NCBI RefSeq assembly: GCF_014168815.1
Contig: NZ_AP021972.1
Location: forward strand, 3,286,001 to 3,350,000
Direction: 5' to 3'
From: Klebsiella sp. WP3-W18-ESBL-02
GTDB taxonomy: Bacteria > Pseudomonadota > Gammaproteobacteria > Enterobacterales > Enterobacteriaceae
Length of the DNA stretch: 64,000 bases
In this document: one piece after another, positions 53,003 through 60,743 of the stretch
Position numbering within the stretch: position 1 is the first letter of the stretch
Layout: the number at the start of each line of letters is the position of its first letter
Translations under genes and position numbers: made by a program
The notes under the pieces: model-generated
What the model was told of the DNA's origin: nothing
Databases searched by the model: none
The model's input: only the letters and a program-made list of their open reading frames with translations

Positions 53003-54121
53003 TTATCCCCAGGTGGCAATCTCGCCTTCGTGCTGATTTGGAAATACGCTCTGAATTTCATCTTCGCTCCACCCCTGGCGGGATAAGCGCTGTAATTCAT
53101 CGGTCATCGGTTTACGTTTCGCGGTAAAGTTCGCCAGCGCCTGGGCGAGGGACGGTTCCTGCGCAATGCAATCGGCCAGAATTCCGGCATCCAGCACCGC
53201 CGAGTTTGCCCCCTGCCCCTGGTGATGGCACATGGCGTGCGCCGCATCGCCAATCAGCACCACGCAGCGGCTGTTCCAGGTATCCACCGGGTCGATGTCA
53301 TACACCGCGCGCAGGTTCACCTGCGCCATATCCAGCCCTTCGGTGATGTGAATAAGCCGCGGATCGAACCCCTGTACGACTCTGAGCAGCTCCGCTTTAT
53401 TCAGAACCGGCACCGGCGACGCATCCGCTGACAGGCAGGTCACATCAAACGACACTTCATGGCGGTGCAGCAGCGGCAGCAGATAAATCTTGGTGCCCAT
53501 TCCCACGTACATGCGCAGGTTGCCGTCGTCCACCATTCCGAAGGTATCGCGCGCCGGGATCACCACGCGATAGGCATGTTCACCGGCGAATATCGGCGGT
53601 TTATCGCTGAACAGCTGCTGGCGGACCTGCGAACGAATACCGTCGGCGGCGATCACCAGATCAGCGTCGATGGCGACGCCGTTGGCGAATTCCACGCGAG
53701 CCCCCGTGCCGTTATCCACAATACGCGTCAGGCGGTGATCGAACTTCACCATCTCCGGCGGCAGTACGCTTAACAGCGCCTGAATAAAGTCACCGCGATG
53801 CACGAAATGCGTTGAGGCGCCGTACGTGTGCTTTTCCGGCCACTCTTCCATCGCAATACGCTGCCCGTCCTTGGTTAAAATTTCGAAATAGTCGCTTGCG
53901 GAGGTGACGGCCTTAATCACCTCAACAATGCCGAGCTTTTGAAATTGCGCCATCGTGGAGGGCCGCAGGCCAATACCCGCGCCCACTTCTCGCGACTCTT
54001 GCGCCTGTTCATAGACCGTCACGTTGGCCCCCAGCAGCTTCAACGCGTGGGCCGCCGTCGCGCCCGCATAGCCTGCGCCAATCACGGCAACGTTCAGATT
54101 TTTTATTATTTGTGGCGTCAT
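53003..54121 (-). CDS. FAD-dependent monooxygenase (PHBH/UbiH class)
   Basis: The 372-aa product is a class A flavoprotein monooxygenase. The FAD Rossmann motif is VAVIGAGYAG (GxGxxG at residues 15-20). The DG motif is in LVIAADGIRSQ (about 157-167), and the GD motif is in VVLIGDAAHAM (about 286-296), followed by QGANSAVLDAGILADCI. The class includes salicylate and 3-hydroxybenzoate hydroxylases, so it probably hydroxylates an aromatic or related ring using NAD(P)H and oxygen. The exact substrate is unknown. It begins MTPQIIKNLNVAVIG. It lies 5 bp after the phosphotriesterase-family gene and 1 bp before the esterase. It is the only redox enzyme in the operon. Confidence 0.87.
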   Translation of the reverse strand: MTPQIIKNLNVAVIGAGYAGATAAHALKLLGANVTVYEQAQESREVGAGIGLRPSTMAQFQKLGIVEVIKAVTSASDYFEILTKDGQRIAMEEWPEKHTYGASTHFVHRGDFIQALLSVLPPEMVKFDHRLTRIVDNGTGARVEFANGVAIDADLVIAADGIRSQVRQQLFSDKPPIFAGEHAYRVVIPARDTFGMVDDGNLRMYVGMGTKIYLLPLLHRHEVSFDVTCLSADASPVPVLNKAELLRVVQGFDPRLIHITEGLDMAQVNLRAVYDIDPVDTWNSRCVVLIGDAAHAMCHHQGQGANSAVLDAGILADCIAQEPSLAQALANFTAKRKPMTDELQRLSRQGWSEDEIQSVFPNQHEGEIATWG

Positions 54122-54126
54122 GAGGT

Positions 54127-55128
54127 TTACACTCCCGGGTGTGGCTGTGGTGTCGCATCGCTGAACGGCTGTAGGGTAAGAAACTCAGCCGTGTTGCGAA
54201 TAAACAGCTTATCGATCGTTTCCGCACCGATACCTTCGGCCTGCAGATCAGGAATCAGCTGTTCGAAGAGGTAATTGACGGTATGCCCCTTCACGCCTGG
54301 CCACCCTAACGGCGAACAGTTGGCATCCGCCGAGGCAAGTATCTGATGCACACGTCCTTCGCGCAGGAAGCGTAAGAAATGCTGCAAACGCTCCTGACGA
54401 TGGCGGCCCCAGAACGGTGGGTCAGGCAGCTCAAGATCGTAGCCAAAGGTGTCGAAGCCGATGCGCGCACCGGAGGCAAGCAGCGCCTGTTCGTTGATTT
54501 TTCCCTGGCTGACGCCATCATCCGCATGGCCAAACAGCACGCGATGGCACGGCAGCCCTTCTTCGGCAAAAATATCCAGCGCCGGCTGAGAATCCACCGA
54601 AAGGTGGGTGAAAATCGGCGCGCCGCTGATGCGAGAGGCGCGGGCAGCCGCACGATAAATGCGTTTATCCAACGCTTTCATCTTAAAGCCGCGGCTGACC
54701 CCAACTTTGATAATGCCGGCCTTCGCGCCGGACTTGCCGATACCCACGGTGATTTCGTGAACGAACTGATCGGTCAGGTATTCCACGCTGGCCTGTTCAA
54801 AAAAAGGCAACGCGGTATCACCGCCGACAAAACCGGTGCTGGCCACAATGTGCACGCCCGTTTTATCAGAAAGCGATTTGTAATAATCGATATCACGGCC
54901 GTTACAGATGCCCGTCGCCTCCACAAAGGTCGCCGCGCCCCAAGGCCGTGCGTTTTCGCGGAACAGTCGCAGCTTGGGCACCGTCTCTTCATAGCGCGCT
55001 TCGGGGGTTTTCCACCAGCGGCTATCCAGTTCGCAGCCCGGCATGCCATAGCCAATGTGCTCATGGATGGCGACAAATCCAAGTTCTGCGGCCGAGATCG
55101 TCCCCAGTACCGTGTTTACGCGTGTCAT
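54127..55128 (-). CDS. Phosphotriesterase-family metal-dependent hydrolase (intact copy)
   Basis: The 333-aa product is an amidohydrolase-superfamily phosphotriesterase-like protein. Members include lactonases (PLL) as well as organophosphate hydrolases, and lactonase activity is the more likely natural role. The binuclear metal set is complete: H22 and H24 in AIHEHIGYG, the carbamylated-lysine position K141 in GIIKVGVSRG, H175 in FTHLS, H201 in FGHADD and D268 in SADAN. It begins MTRVNTVLGTISAAELG. It overlaps the upstream metal-less paralogue by 4 bp and precedes the monooxygenase by 5 bp. Activity is strongly suggested by the ligand set; the substrate is not. Confidence 0.88.
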   Translation of the reverse strand: MTRVNTVLGTISAAELGFVAIHEHIGYGMPGCELDSRWWKTPEARYEETVPKLRLFRENARPWGAATFVEATGICNGRDIDYYKSLSDKTGVHIVASTGFVGGDTALPFFEQASVEYLTDQFVHEITVGIGKSGAKAGIIKVGVSRGFKMKALDKRIYRAAARASRISGAPIFTHLSVDSQPALDIFAEEGLPCHRVLFGHADDGVSQGKINEQALLASGARIGFDTFGYDLELPDPPFWGRHRQERLQHFLRFLREGRVHQILASADANCSPLGWPGVKGHTVNYLFEQLIPDLQAEGIGAETIDKLFIRNTAEFLTLQPFSDATPQPHPGV

Positions 55129-56194
55129 TTATCTTCCCCCATGACGCTGAGCAGCGCCGCGACGTTGGTGATTAAAATCTGATTGAGATGCTCGGCTGAG
55201 ACACCAGCCTCCAGCAGCATCAGGACAAACCGCGTCAGCACATCGACATAGCCGCGATCGTTGCCCGGCGCGCCGAACGCGACGCCGGTCGCACTGGAAG
55301 AAAGTAAAATGCGCTCGACATAACCTGCGGCAATCAGCTCTCGGATCAAAGACACACGCGCCGCGTCATCAATGTAATCGGCGTCATCAGAACCGATATG
55401 ATCGATGGCAATCATCGCCCCCGCCTGCACCATGGCAAACGGCCAGCCGTTTTCAACCGCATCGCGCCTGTCGATATCCGCCATGACGATGCGCTGCGGC
55501 GCCAGCGATTCCCCCAGCGCGAGCTGCAGTTCTGCCGGTGCATCTGCCCCGCAGCGGATCCGCACCGGTACGCCATAAGCGGCCCCTGCTCGCGCCGCGC
55601 CGCGCCGCGTACCAGGCTTTCATCGGTCGGGGTCATGCCATCGCGCGTGGTCGCCGTGGCAATGATGCCGGCGGCGGCGCGGCGCTCAATGCGCGGCACG
55701 ACCATCCCTTCATTCACTTCCTGACCAAACAGCTCGGCAAACTTCTTCGCCGACCACGGGGTGGGAGGATTGGTCTGCGGCGTCAGGAAGTAGCCGCCCA
55801 GCATGGCTTCCGGGCCCATCCCGGTTGAGGCGATGATATGCACGCCGGTCTCTCGGGAAAGCGCCTCGTACAAGCGCAGATCCCGTCCTTCAAACATCCC
55901 GGTGATATCGACAATCGTACCGCCACCGGCTGCCCGGAAGGCCCGGAGTTTCTCAGCAATCGCCTCAAAACATACCGCTCTGTCGATGTCGATATCGAAA
56001 GCGTACTGTGCGCCGGGTAACACATACATCAGCGATTCGCTGACTAACGTCACGCCAAGCTGGTCAGCCGCCACCGGCCCAAGCACCGTGTTGACAGTCG
56101 CATTGCTGTAACCCTTGCCCTTTGCGCGTTCTAAAAATAGCGATGTGAACGGTAGCGTCGGCTCGGGTATCCCCTTGCTGTGTTTAATGCACAT
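55125..56194 (-). pseudogene. Phosphotriesterase-like paralogue without metal ligands, frameshifted
   Basis: The first structural gene of the operon encodes a paralogue of the next gene, recognisable from TVNTVLGPVAADQLG, GRDLRLYEALSRETGVHIIASTGM and VERILLSS. Alignment with the intact copy shows every metal ligand replaced: H22/H24 by Ser52/Ser54 (VSESLMY), K141 by Ala (GIIATAT), H175 by Arg, H201 by Asp and D268 by Ser. Such a protein cannot bind the usual metals and would be structural or regulatory. The frame breaks at 55591-55610, where four copies of a 5-bp unit stand; with three copies the frame is open for 354 codons and aligns without gaps. The ATG at 56192-56194 has AGAGG 7 nt upstream. 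The first piece ends at 55412, and the second continues from about 55590 to 55125. Confidence 0.82.
55591..55610. repeat. Pentanucleotide repeat, four copies, at the frameshift
   Basis: CGCGC repeats four times, the last ending in T. Removing one 5-bp unit restores a reading frame giving LVRGAARAGAAYGVPVRIRCG in place, aligned residue for residue with the intact paralogue. Slipped-strand expansion from three to four units is therefore the simplest cause of the frameshift, although a sequencing error in a GC-rich tract cannot be ruled out. Confidence 0.8.
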
Positions 56195-56286
56195 TTTTAC
56201 CTCTTAACCTCCATTCAACGTGGAAGGGTTCGCTTGCCGACAGCCCACTGATAAGCGGTACCTTTCCTCAGGTAACCTAACAATAG

Positions 56287-56302
56287 ATTAGTCTAATGTT
56301 AG
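56287..56302. promoter_or_regulatory. Candidate GntR operator upstream of the hydrolase operon
   Basis: Overlapping dyads, ATTAG-t-CTAAT (56287-56297) and CTAA-tg-TTAG (56293-56302), lie in the 140-bp gap between the GntR gene and the first operon gene, within an AT-rich promoter-like stretch. Their size fits operators of GntR/HutC regulators. No experimental match is claimed. Confidence 0.5.
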
Positions 56303-56334
56303 ATTATTATAACAATAGCATTTAAAAAAATTAG

Positions 56335-57075
56335 CTATCGGTTTAACCCAAACGTGTACTTAAAATCATCGGCGCGATGCACCGCGCGACGCCACCCTGC
56401 CGGTTTGCCTTCGCGGGAATACAACGTGGTTACCGCCACCATCACCGGCGAGCCGGGTGCAACATCCAGCGCCTTTGCTTCTTCCTGACTGGCCGCCGTC
56501 GCCCAGATATTCTGCACCCCACGGGTGAACGTCAGCCCAAGCTGCTTATCCACGAGCGCAAACATCGTTCCGGCTTCTTCAAGCTCGTTGATATTCGGCA
56601 GATAGTCGGACGGCGTATGCAGATACGTCGAGCTCCAGACTAAAGGCGTCCCCTTGACGAAAATAACCCGCTGAACAAACAGCAGTTTCGTCGATGCATC
56701 CAGTTCCAGAATATCATTCACCTCTTGCGGTGCCGCCACGCGCGCCAGCGTCACAACGCGAGACGTCGGCTTCAGCCCTTGCTCGGTTAAATAGCGGCTG
56801 ATGCCTCCCAGCTCCAGGGCCGGAGAGAGACTGACATTGACGCCCCGTACGGGAAACGTCCCCTTCGCTCTGTGCCTGACGACATAACCTTCATCCTCAA
56901 GCTCTTTCAATGCCTGCCGTATCGGCGCCCGGCTGACATGGAACCGTTTGATCAAACTGTCTTCCGTTAGCACGATATCCGCGACTTTTTCGGTATCCTG
57001 CAGTTCCTCAATCAAGGCCTGTTTGATCTGGCTGTACAACGGGACGGATGAGGTCCGATCGAGAGCAAACTTCAT
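56335..57075 (-). CDS. GntR/HutC-family transcriptional regulator with UTRA domain
   Basis: The 246-aa product begins MKFALDRTSSVPLYSQIKQALIEEL and has the GntR winged helix at about residues 10-78, with the typical DSLIKRFHVSRAPIRQALKELEDEGYVVR stretch (in parts SLIKRFHVSRAPIRQAL and LEDEGYVV). A UTRA ligand-binding domain follows at about residues 95-240. UTRA regulators usually repress a linked catabolic operon until an effector binds. It is 140 bp upstream of the phosphotriesterase-monooxygenase-hydrolase operon in the same direction, and 53 bp downstream of the CobW-type gene. It is the likely local regulator. Confidence 0.9.
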   Translation of the reverse strand: MKFALDRTSSVPLYSQIKQALIEELQDTEKVADIVLTEDSLIKRFHVSRAPIRQALKELEDEGYVVRHRAKGTFPVRGVNVSLSPALELGGISRYLTEQGLKPTSRVVTLARVAAPQEVNDILELDASTKLLFVQRVIFVKGTPLVWSSTYLHTPSDYLPNINELEEAGTMFALVDKQLGLTFTRGVQNIWATAASQEEAKALDVAPGSPVMVAVTTLYSREGKPAGWRRAVHRADDFKYTFGLNR

Positions 57076-57128
57076 TAAGCGTTTCCTTTGCTAACCGTAA
57101 CGATATTAAATTCTCGCCGATCATAGCC

Positions 57129-58130
57129 TTAAGCCAGTGACTGATCTAGCGCCGCCTCCAGAATATCTCGCGGAAGAGAGACGCCAATAAACACCATCCG
57201 GCTTTCACGCCGCTCATCCACCGCCCACGTCGGCCCCAGGTCGCTGCCCATTACCTGATGCACGCCCTGAAAAATGACCTTGCGATCGGTGCCTTGCATA
57301 TTGAGCACCCCTTTATAGCGCAGCATTTGCGGCCCATGTACCTGCACCACCGCGCCGAGGAAACGCTCTAACCGTGCGGGATCGAAGGGCTTCTCCGCGC
57401 GGTAAACAAAACTGCTCACATCATCATGATGGTGGTCATGCTCACAGTGACCGTGCTCGTGATGACAGTGCCCGTGGTTGTCTTCCTCCGGGTAAATATC
57501 CAGTACCGCATTGAGGTTAAACCCTTGTACATTCAGCACGTTGTCCAGAGGTACGTCACCAAAATGCGCGGTTTCGACCCCCGCCCGTGGGTTCATTTTT
57601 CGCAGCCGGGCGATCAAACGCTGCCGCGACGCCTCGCTGACCAAATCCGCTTTGCTGATAAAAATCCGATCGGCAAACCCCACCTGTCGCCGGGCTTCCG
57701 GGCGTTCATCAAGCTGCTGTTCCGCGTGCTTCGCATCTACCAGCGTAATCACCGCATCCAGGTGGTAATTGGCGACAATCTCTTCATCCATAAAGAATGT
57801 CTGCACCACCGGCCCCGGGTCGGCCAGCCCCGTGGTTTCAATAAATACGCGGTCAAAATCCAGCGTTCCATCATGCCTTTTAGCCGCCAGCATGGTGAGC
57901 GTCGTGCGCAAATCATCGCGTATTGAGCAGCAAATACAGCCGTTGCTCATCTGGACGATTGTTTCTTCGCCGTCGGACACCAGAATGTCATTATCAATAT
58001 TTTCTTCGCCAAACTCGTTTTCAATCACCGCATATTTATGCCCATGCGCTTCATGCAGAACGCGTTTTAACAGCGTCGTCTTACCCGCACCCAAAAAACC
58101 GGTGAGGATTGTGACGGATATCAGCGTCAT
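57129..58130 (-). CDS. COG0523 (CobW/YjiA-type) G3E GTPase, putative metallochaperone
   Basis: The 333-aa product is a G3E-family GTPase. The P-loop is GFLGAGKTTLL (residues 11-21), the metal-binding CxCC is GCICC (Cys65, Cys67, Cys68), ENEFGEENID is the switch region and SKADL is the base-specificity motif. Residues 219-235 form a histidine/cysteine-rich stretch (HGHCHHEHGH then CEHDHHH) before the C-terminal CobW_C domain. COG0523 proteins deliver or allocate zinc or other metals. The block encodes two apparent metal-dependent hydrolases, so service to them is a reasonable inference, but the family also works in general metal homeostasis. It is followed by the GntR gene after 53 bp. Confidence 0.88.
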   Translation of the reverse strand: MTLISVTILTGFLGAGKTTLLKRVLHEAHGHKYAVIENEFGEENIDNDILVSDGEETIVQMSNGCICCSIRDDLRTTLTMLAAKRHDGTLDFDRVFIETTGLADPGPVVQTFFMDEEIVANYHLDAVITLVDAKHAEQQLDERPEARRQVGFADRIFISKADLVSEASRQRLIARLRKMNPRAGVETAHFGDVPLDNVLNVQGFNLNAVLDIYPEEDNHGHCHHEHGHCEHDHHHDDVSSFVYRAEKPFDPARLERFLGAVVQVHGPQMLRYKGVLNMQGTDRKVIFQGVHQVMGSDLGPTWAVDERRESRMVFIGVSLPRDILEAALDQSLA

Positions 58131-58342
58131 TCATATTCTCCTGTGAATTGTCAGTACATAGGGCGAAACACCGGCCCCTGCCCTGGCGCACACATCGAGC
58201 ATAGGCTGGCTTGAAACAGGCTAACATAACGCGCGGCGGGGTTTACTCAAAAGTAAAATGAATGTTAATTATATGTGAAATATATCACTTTTTACGCTGA
58301 GAATGTTATTCACTCACCGTCTGAACAAGCGCTATATAGCGC

Positions 58343-58376
58343 AAAAAAAAGAGCCGAAGAAACGCGTCTTCAGCTC
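58343..58376 (-). terminator. Terminator after the DoxX gene
   Basis: On the minus strand GAGCTGAAGA pairs with TCTTCGGCTC (with mispairs around the loop) and is followed by eight T. It lies 24 nt past the DoxX stop and separates that gene from the CobW-type gene. The following gap to 58130 shows nothing else. Confidence 0.85.
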
Positions 58377-58399
58377 TGAAACGGTGTGACCAGAGGGGG

Positions 58400-58834
58400 C
58401 TACTGCCAGGACGACTTTGTGCCCAGCGCGTATTTCCCCGCCCCCAGAAACGCAATGGCCAGTCCGGCGACAAAGAAATAGACCAGGCTTTCAATTGCCC
58501 ACGCCCCGGTTTTATCCAGCGCGGCCGTTTTATCCAGGCCAACCATCAGCCAGGCAACAACCATCGTAAACGCCAGCACCAGCGCCGCCGGGCGCGTCAG
58601 CACGCCGAGGATCAGCAGGACGGGTGCGACCACTTCCCCCATCAGTACGCCATAGGCAATAAAGCCCGGCAGTCCTTTGGCCACCAGCATCGCGCTAATA
58701 CCATCCACGCCGTCAAACAATTTGTGTAGCCCGTGGAACAGCATCAGCCCGCCGACCACCAGACGCAGCAGCAGCTTGCCGAAATCATCGCACGCCAGCG
58801 TGCGATTTACCGCATTTAACAATGTTGTGATCAT
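58400..58834 (-). CDS. DoxX-family inner-membrane protein
   Basis: The 144-aa product has four hydrophobic helices and the DoxX-family opening LLLRLVVGGLMLFHGLHKLFDG (in parts, about residues 20-42), with ILGVLTRPAALVLAFTMVVAW in the second half. The biochemical role of this family is poorly defined; members are linked to redox stress and quinone-type electron transfer. It begins MITTLLNAVNRTLACDDFG. It is divergent from poxB, across 152 bp, and has its own terminator, so it is probably a single-gene unit rather than part of the hydrolase operon. Confidence 0.85.
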   Translation of the reverse strand: MITTLLNAVNRTLACDDFGKLLLRLVVGGLMLFHGLHKLFDGVDGISAMLVAKGLPGFIAYGVLMGEVVAPVLLILGVLTRPAALVLAFTMVVAWLMVGLDKTAALDKTGAWAIESLVYFFVAGLAIAFLGAGKYALGTKSSWQ

Positions 58835-58944
58835 TTTCGTTTTTCCCTGTTTTATCCCTGTAGAACACCACGTTACTGCTTCTCATTTACAAAATATACC
58901 CGCTGAAAATAAGGGTATTTTTCCGGCGAAACGATGAGATTCAT

Positions 58945-58951
58945 CTAAACT
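58945..58951 (+). promoter_or_regulatory. Sigma-S-like -10 element of poxB
   Basis: CTAAACT, preceded by T-rich sequence and lying about 36 bp before the poxB ATG, resembles the sigma-S extended -10 CTATACT. poxB is RpoS-dependent in E. coli, and the flanking sequence looks conserved. No good -35 element is visible, as is common for such promoters. Confidence 0.6.
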
Positions 58952-58986
58952 TGTAACCGCTATCACACTTCAGGAGATGGAAAACC

Positions 58987-60705
58987 ATGAAACAAACCGT
59001 AGCCAACTACATCGCCAAAACGCTCGAACAGGCAGGCGTCAAACGTATCTGGGGCGTGACGGGCGATTCGCTCAACGGCCTGAGCGACAGCCTGAACCGG
59101 ATGGGCACGATTGCCTGGATGCCCACGCGCCATGAAGAGGTGGCTGCCTTTGCCGCCGGGGCCGAAGCGCAGCTGACCGGCGAACTGGCGGTCTGCGCAG
59201 GATCGTGCGGGCCGGGCAACCTGCACCTGATTAACGGGCTGTTTGACTGTCACCGTAACCACGTTCCCGTGCTCGCCATCGCCGCACATATTCCGTCGAG
59301 TGAAATTGGCAGCGGCTATTTTCAGGAGACGCACCCGCAGGAGCTATTCCGTGAATGCAGCCACTATTGCGAGCTGGTCTCCACGCCGGAACAAATTCCG
59401 CAGGTGCTGGCGATTGCGATGCGCAAGGCGGTGCTTAATCGCGGCGTGTCGGTGGTGGTTCTGCCGGGCGACGTGGCGCTGAAGGCCGCGCCGGAAAATG
59501 CCAGCAGCCAGTGGTACCCGGCCCCGCATCCTATTGTTACGCCGCCACACAGCGAGCTGGAAAAGCTGGCCGAGAAGCTGAAATCGTCGCGCAATATTAC
59601 GCTGCTGTGCGGCAGCGGCTGCGCCGGGGCGCACGACGAGCTGACGGCGTTTGCCGAAAAGCTTAAATCCCCGATTGTTCACGCGCTGCGCGGTAAAGAA
59701 CACGTTGAATACGATAACCCTTACGACGTCGGCATGACCGGGCTGATCGGCTTCTCCTCCGGCTTCCATGCCATGATGAACGCCGATACGCTCATACTGC
59801 TCGGCACGCAGTTCCCGTACCGCCCGTTCTATCCCACAGAAAGCACCATCATTCAGATAGATATCAACCCTGCCAGCATCGGCGCGCACAGCAAAGTGGA
59901 TATGGCGCTGGTTGGCGATGTCAAAGCCACCTTAGCCGCGCTGCTGCCGCTGCTGGAAGAGAAAAACGATCGCCGCTTCCTCGACAAAGCGCTGGAGCAC
60001 TATCACAGCGCGCGCAAGGGACTCGACGATCTGGCGAAGCCCAGCGACAAAGTGATTCACCCGCAGTATCTGGCGCAGCAGATTAGCCATTTTGCTGCCG
60101 AAGACGCCATTTTCACCTGCGACGTTGGCACGCCAACGGTGTGGGCCGCCCGCTATTTGCAGATGAACGGCAAGCGCCGCCTGCTCGGCTCCTTCAACCA
60201 TGGCTCCATGGCCAACGCCATGCCGCAGGCGCTGGGCGCGCAGGCGACAGAACCGGGGCGCCAGGTGGTGGCGATGTGCGGCGACGGCGGCTTTAGCATG
60301 CTGATGGGCGATTTCCTTTCAGTGGTGCAGATGAAGCTGCCGATTAAAATCGTGGTCTTTAACAACAGCGTATTGGGCTTTGTGGCGATGGAGATGAAGG
60401 CTGGCGGTTATCTGACCGACGGTACCGAGCTGCACGACACGAACTTTGCGCGCATTGCTGAAGCCTGCGGTATTCCCGGCATTCGCGTGGAGAAAGCCGC
60501 TGACGTCGACGAGGCTTTGCAGCGCGCCTTCAGCATCGATGGCCCAGTGCTGGTCGACGTCGTTGTCGCGAAAGAGGAGCTGGCCATTCCGCCGCAGGTC
60601 AAACTGGAGCAAGCAAAAGGCTTTAGCCTGTATATGCTGCGCGCCATCATCAGCGGACGCGGTGATGAAGTGATCGAACTGGCGAAAACCAACTGGCTCA
60701 GGTAA
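58987..60705 (+). CDS. poxB: Pyruvate:ubiquinone oxidoreductase (pyruvate oxidase) PoxB
   Basis: PoxB is a thiamine-diphosphate and FAD peripheral membrane enzyme that decarboxylates pyruvate to acetate and CO2, passing electrons to ubiquinone in stationary phase. The 572-aa product begins MKQTVANYIAKTLEQAGVKRIWGV. The ThDP-activating glutamate is in RHEEVAAFAAG (about residues 48-58). The ThDP/Mg motif runs from MCGDGGFSMLMGDF (about 431-444) to NNS. The C-terminal lipid-binding peptide (about the last 23 residues, ISGRGDEVIELAKTNWLR) is intact. It is followed by ltaE after 38 bp on the same strand. Confidence 0.97.
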   Translation: MKQTVANYIAKTLEQAGVKRIWGVTGDSLNGLSDSLNRMGTIAWMPTRHEEVAAFAAGAEAQLTGELAVCAGSCGPGNLHLINGLFDCHRNHVPVLAIAAHIPSSEIGSGYFQETHPQELFRECSHYCELVSTPEQIPQVLAIAMRKAVLNRGVSVVVLPGDVALKAAPENASSQWYPAPHPIVTPPHSELEKLAEKLKSSRNITLLCGSGCAGAHDELTAFAEKLKSPIVHALRGKEHVEYDNPYDVGMTGLIGFSSGFHAMMNADTLILLGTQFPYRPFYPTESTIIQIDINPASIGAHSKVDMALVGDVKATLAALLPLLEEKNDRRFLDKALEHYHSARKGLDDLAKPSDKVIHPQYLAQQISHFAAEDAIFTCDVGTPTVWAARYLQMNGKRRLLGSFNHGSMANAMPQALGAQATEPGRQVVAMCGDGGFSMLMGDFLSVVQMKLPIKIVVFNNSVLGFVAMEMKAGGYLTDGTELHDTNFARIAEACGIPGIRVEKAADVDEALQRAFSIDGPVLVDVVVAKEELAIPPQVKLEQAKGFSLYMLRAIISGRGDEVIELAKTNWLR

Positions 60706-60743
60706 AACAGAGGGCATTCTTCCGAGTTTAAAAAGGAAATGCC

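Larger units (their letters stand above)
46543..58834. other. Accessory block inserted between hcr and poxB
   Basis: About 12.3 kb lies between two genes that are close neighbours in E. coli K-12. All recognisable genes are on the minus strand: barrel protein, MFS transporter, CocE hydrolase, metallo-beta-lactamase-fold hydrolase, alpha/beta esterase, FAD monooxygenase, two phosphotriesterase-family genes, GntR regulator, CobW-type GTPase and DoxX protein. No integrase, transposase, tRNA or flanking direct repeat was seen, so it may be an old lineage-specific locus rather than a recent island. The intergenic parts at 47660-47814 and 48985-49394 are notably AT-rich. Confidence 0.75.

Noticed and set aside
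46543..58834. Classical genomic island with integrase and attachment sites
   Set aside because: No integrase, transposase, tRNA edge or flanking direct repeats were seen at either boundary, so a mobile-element call is not supported.
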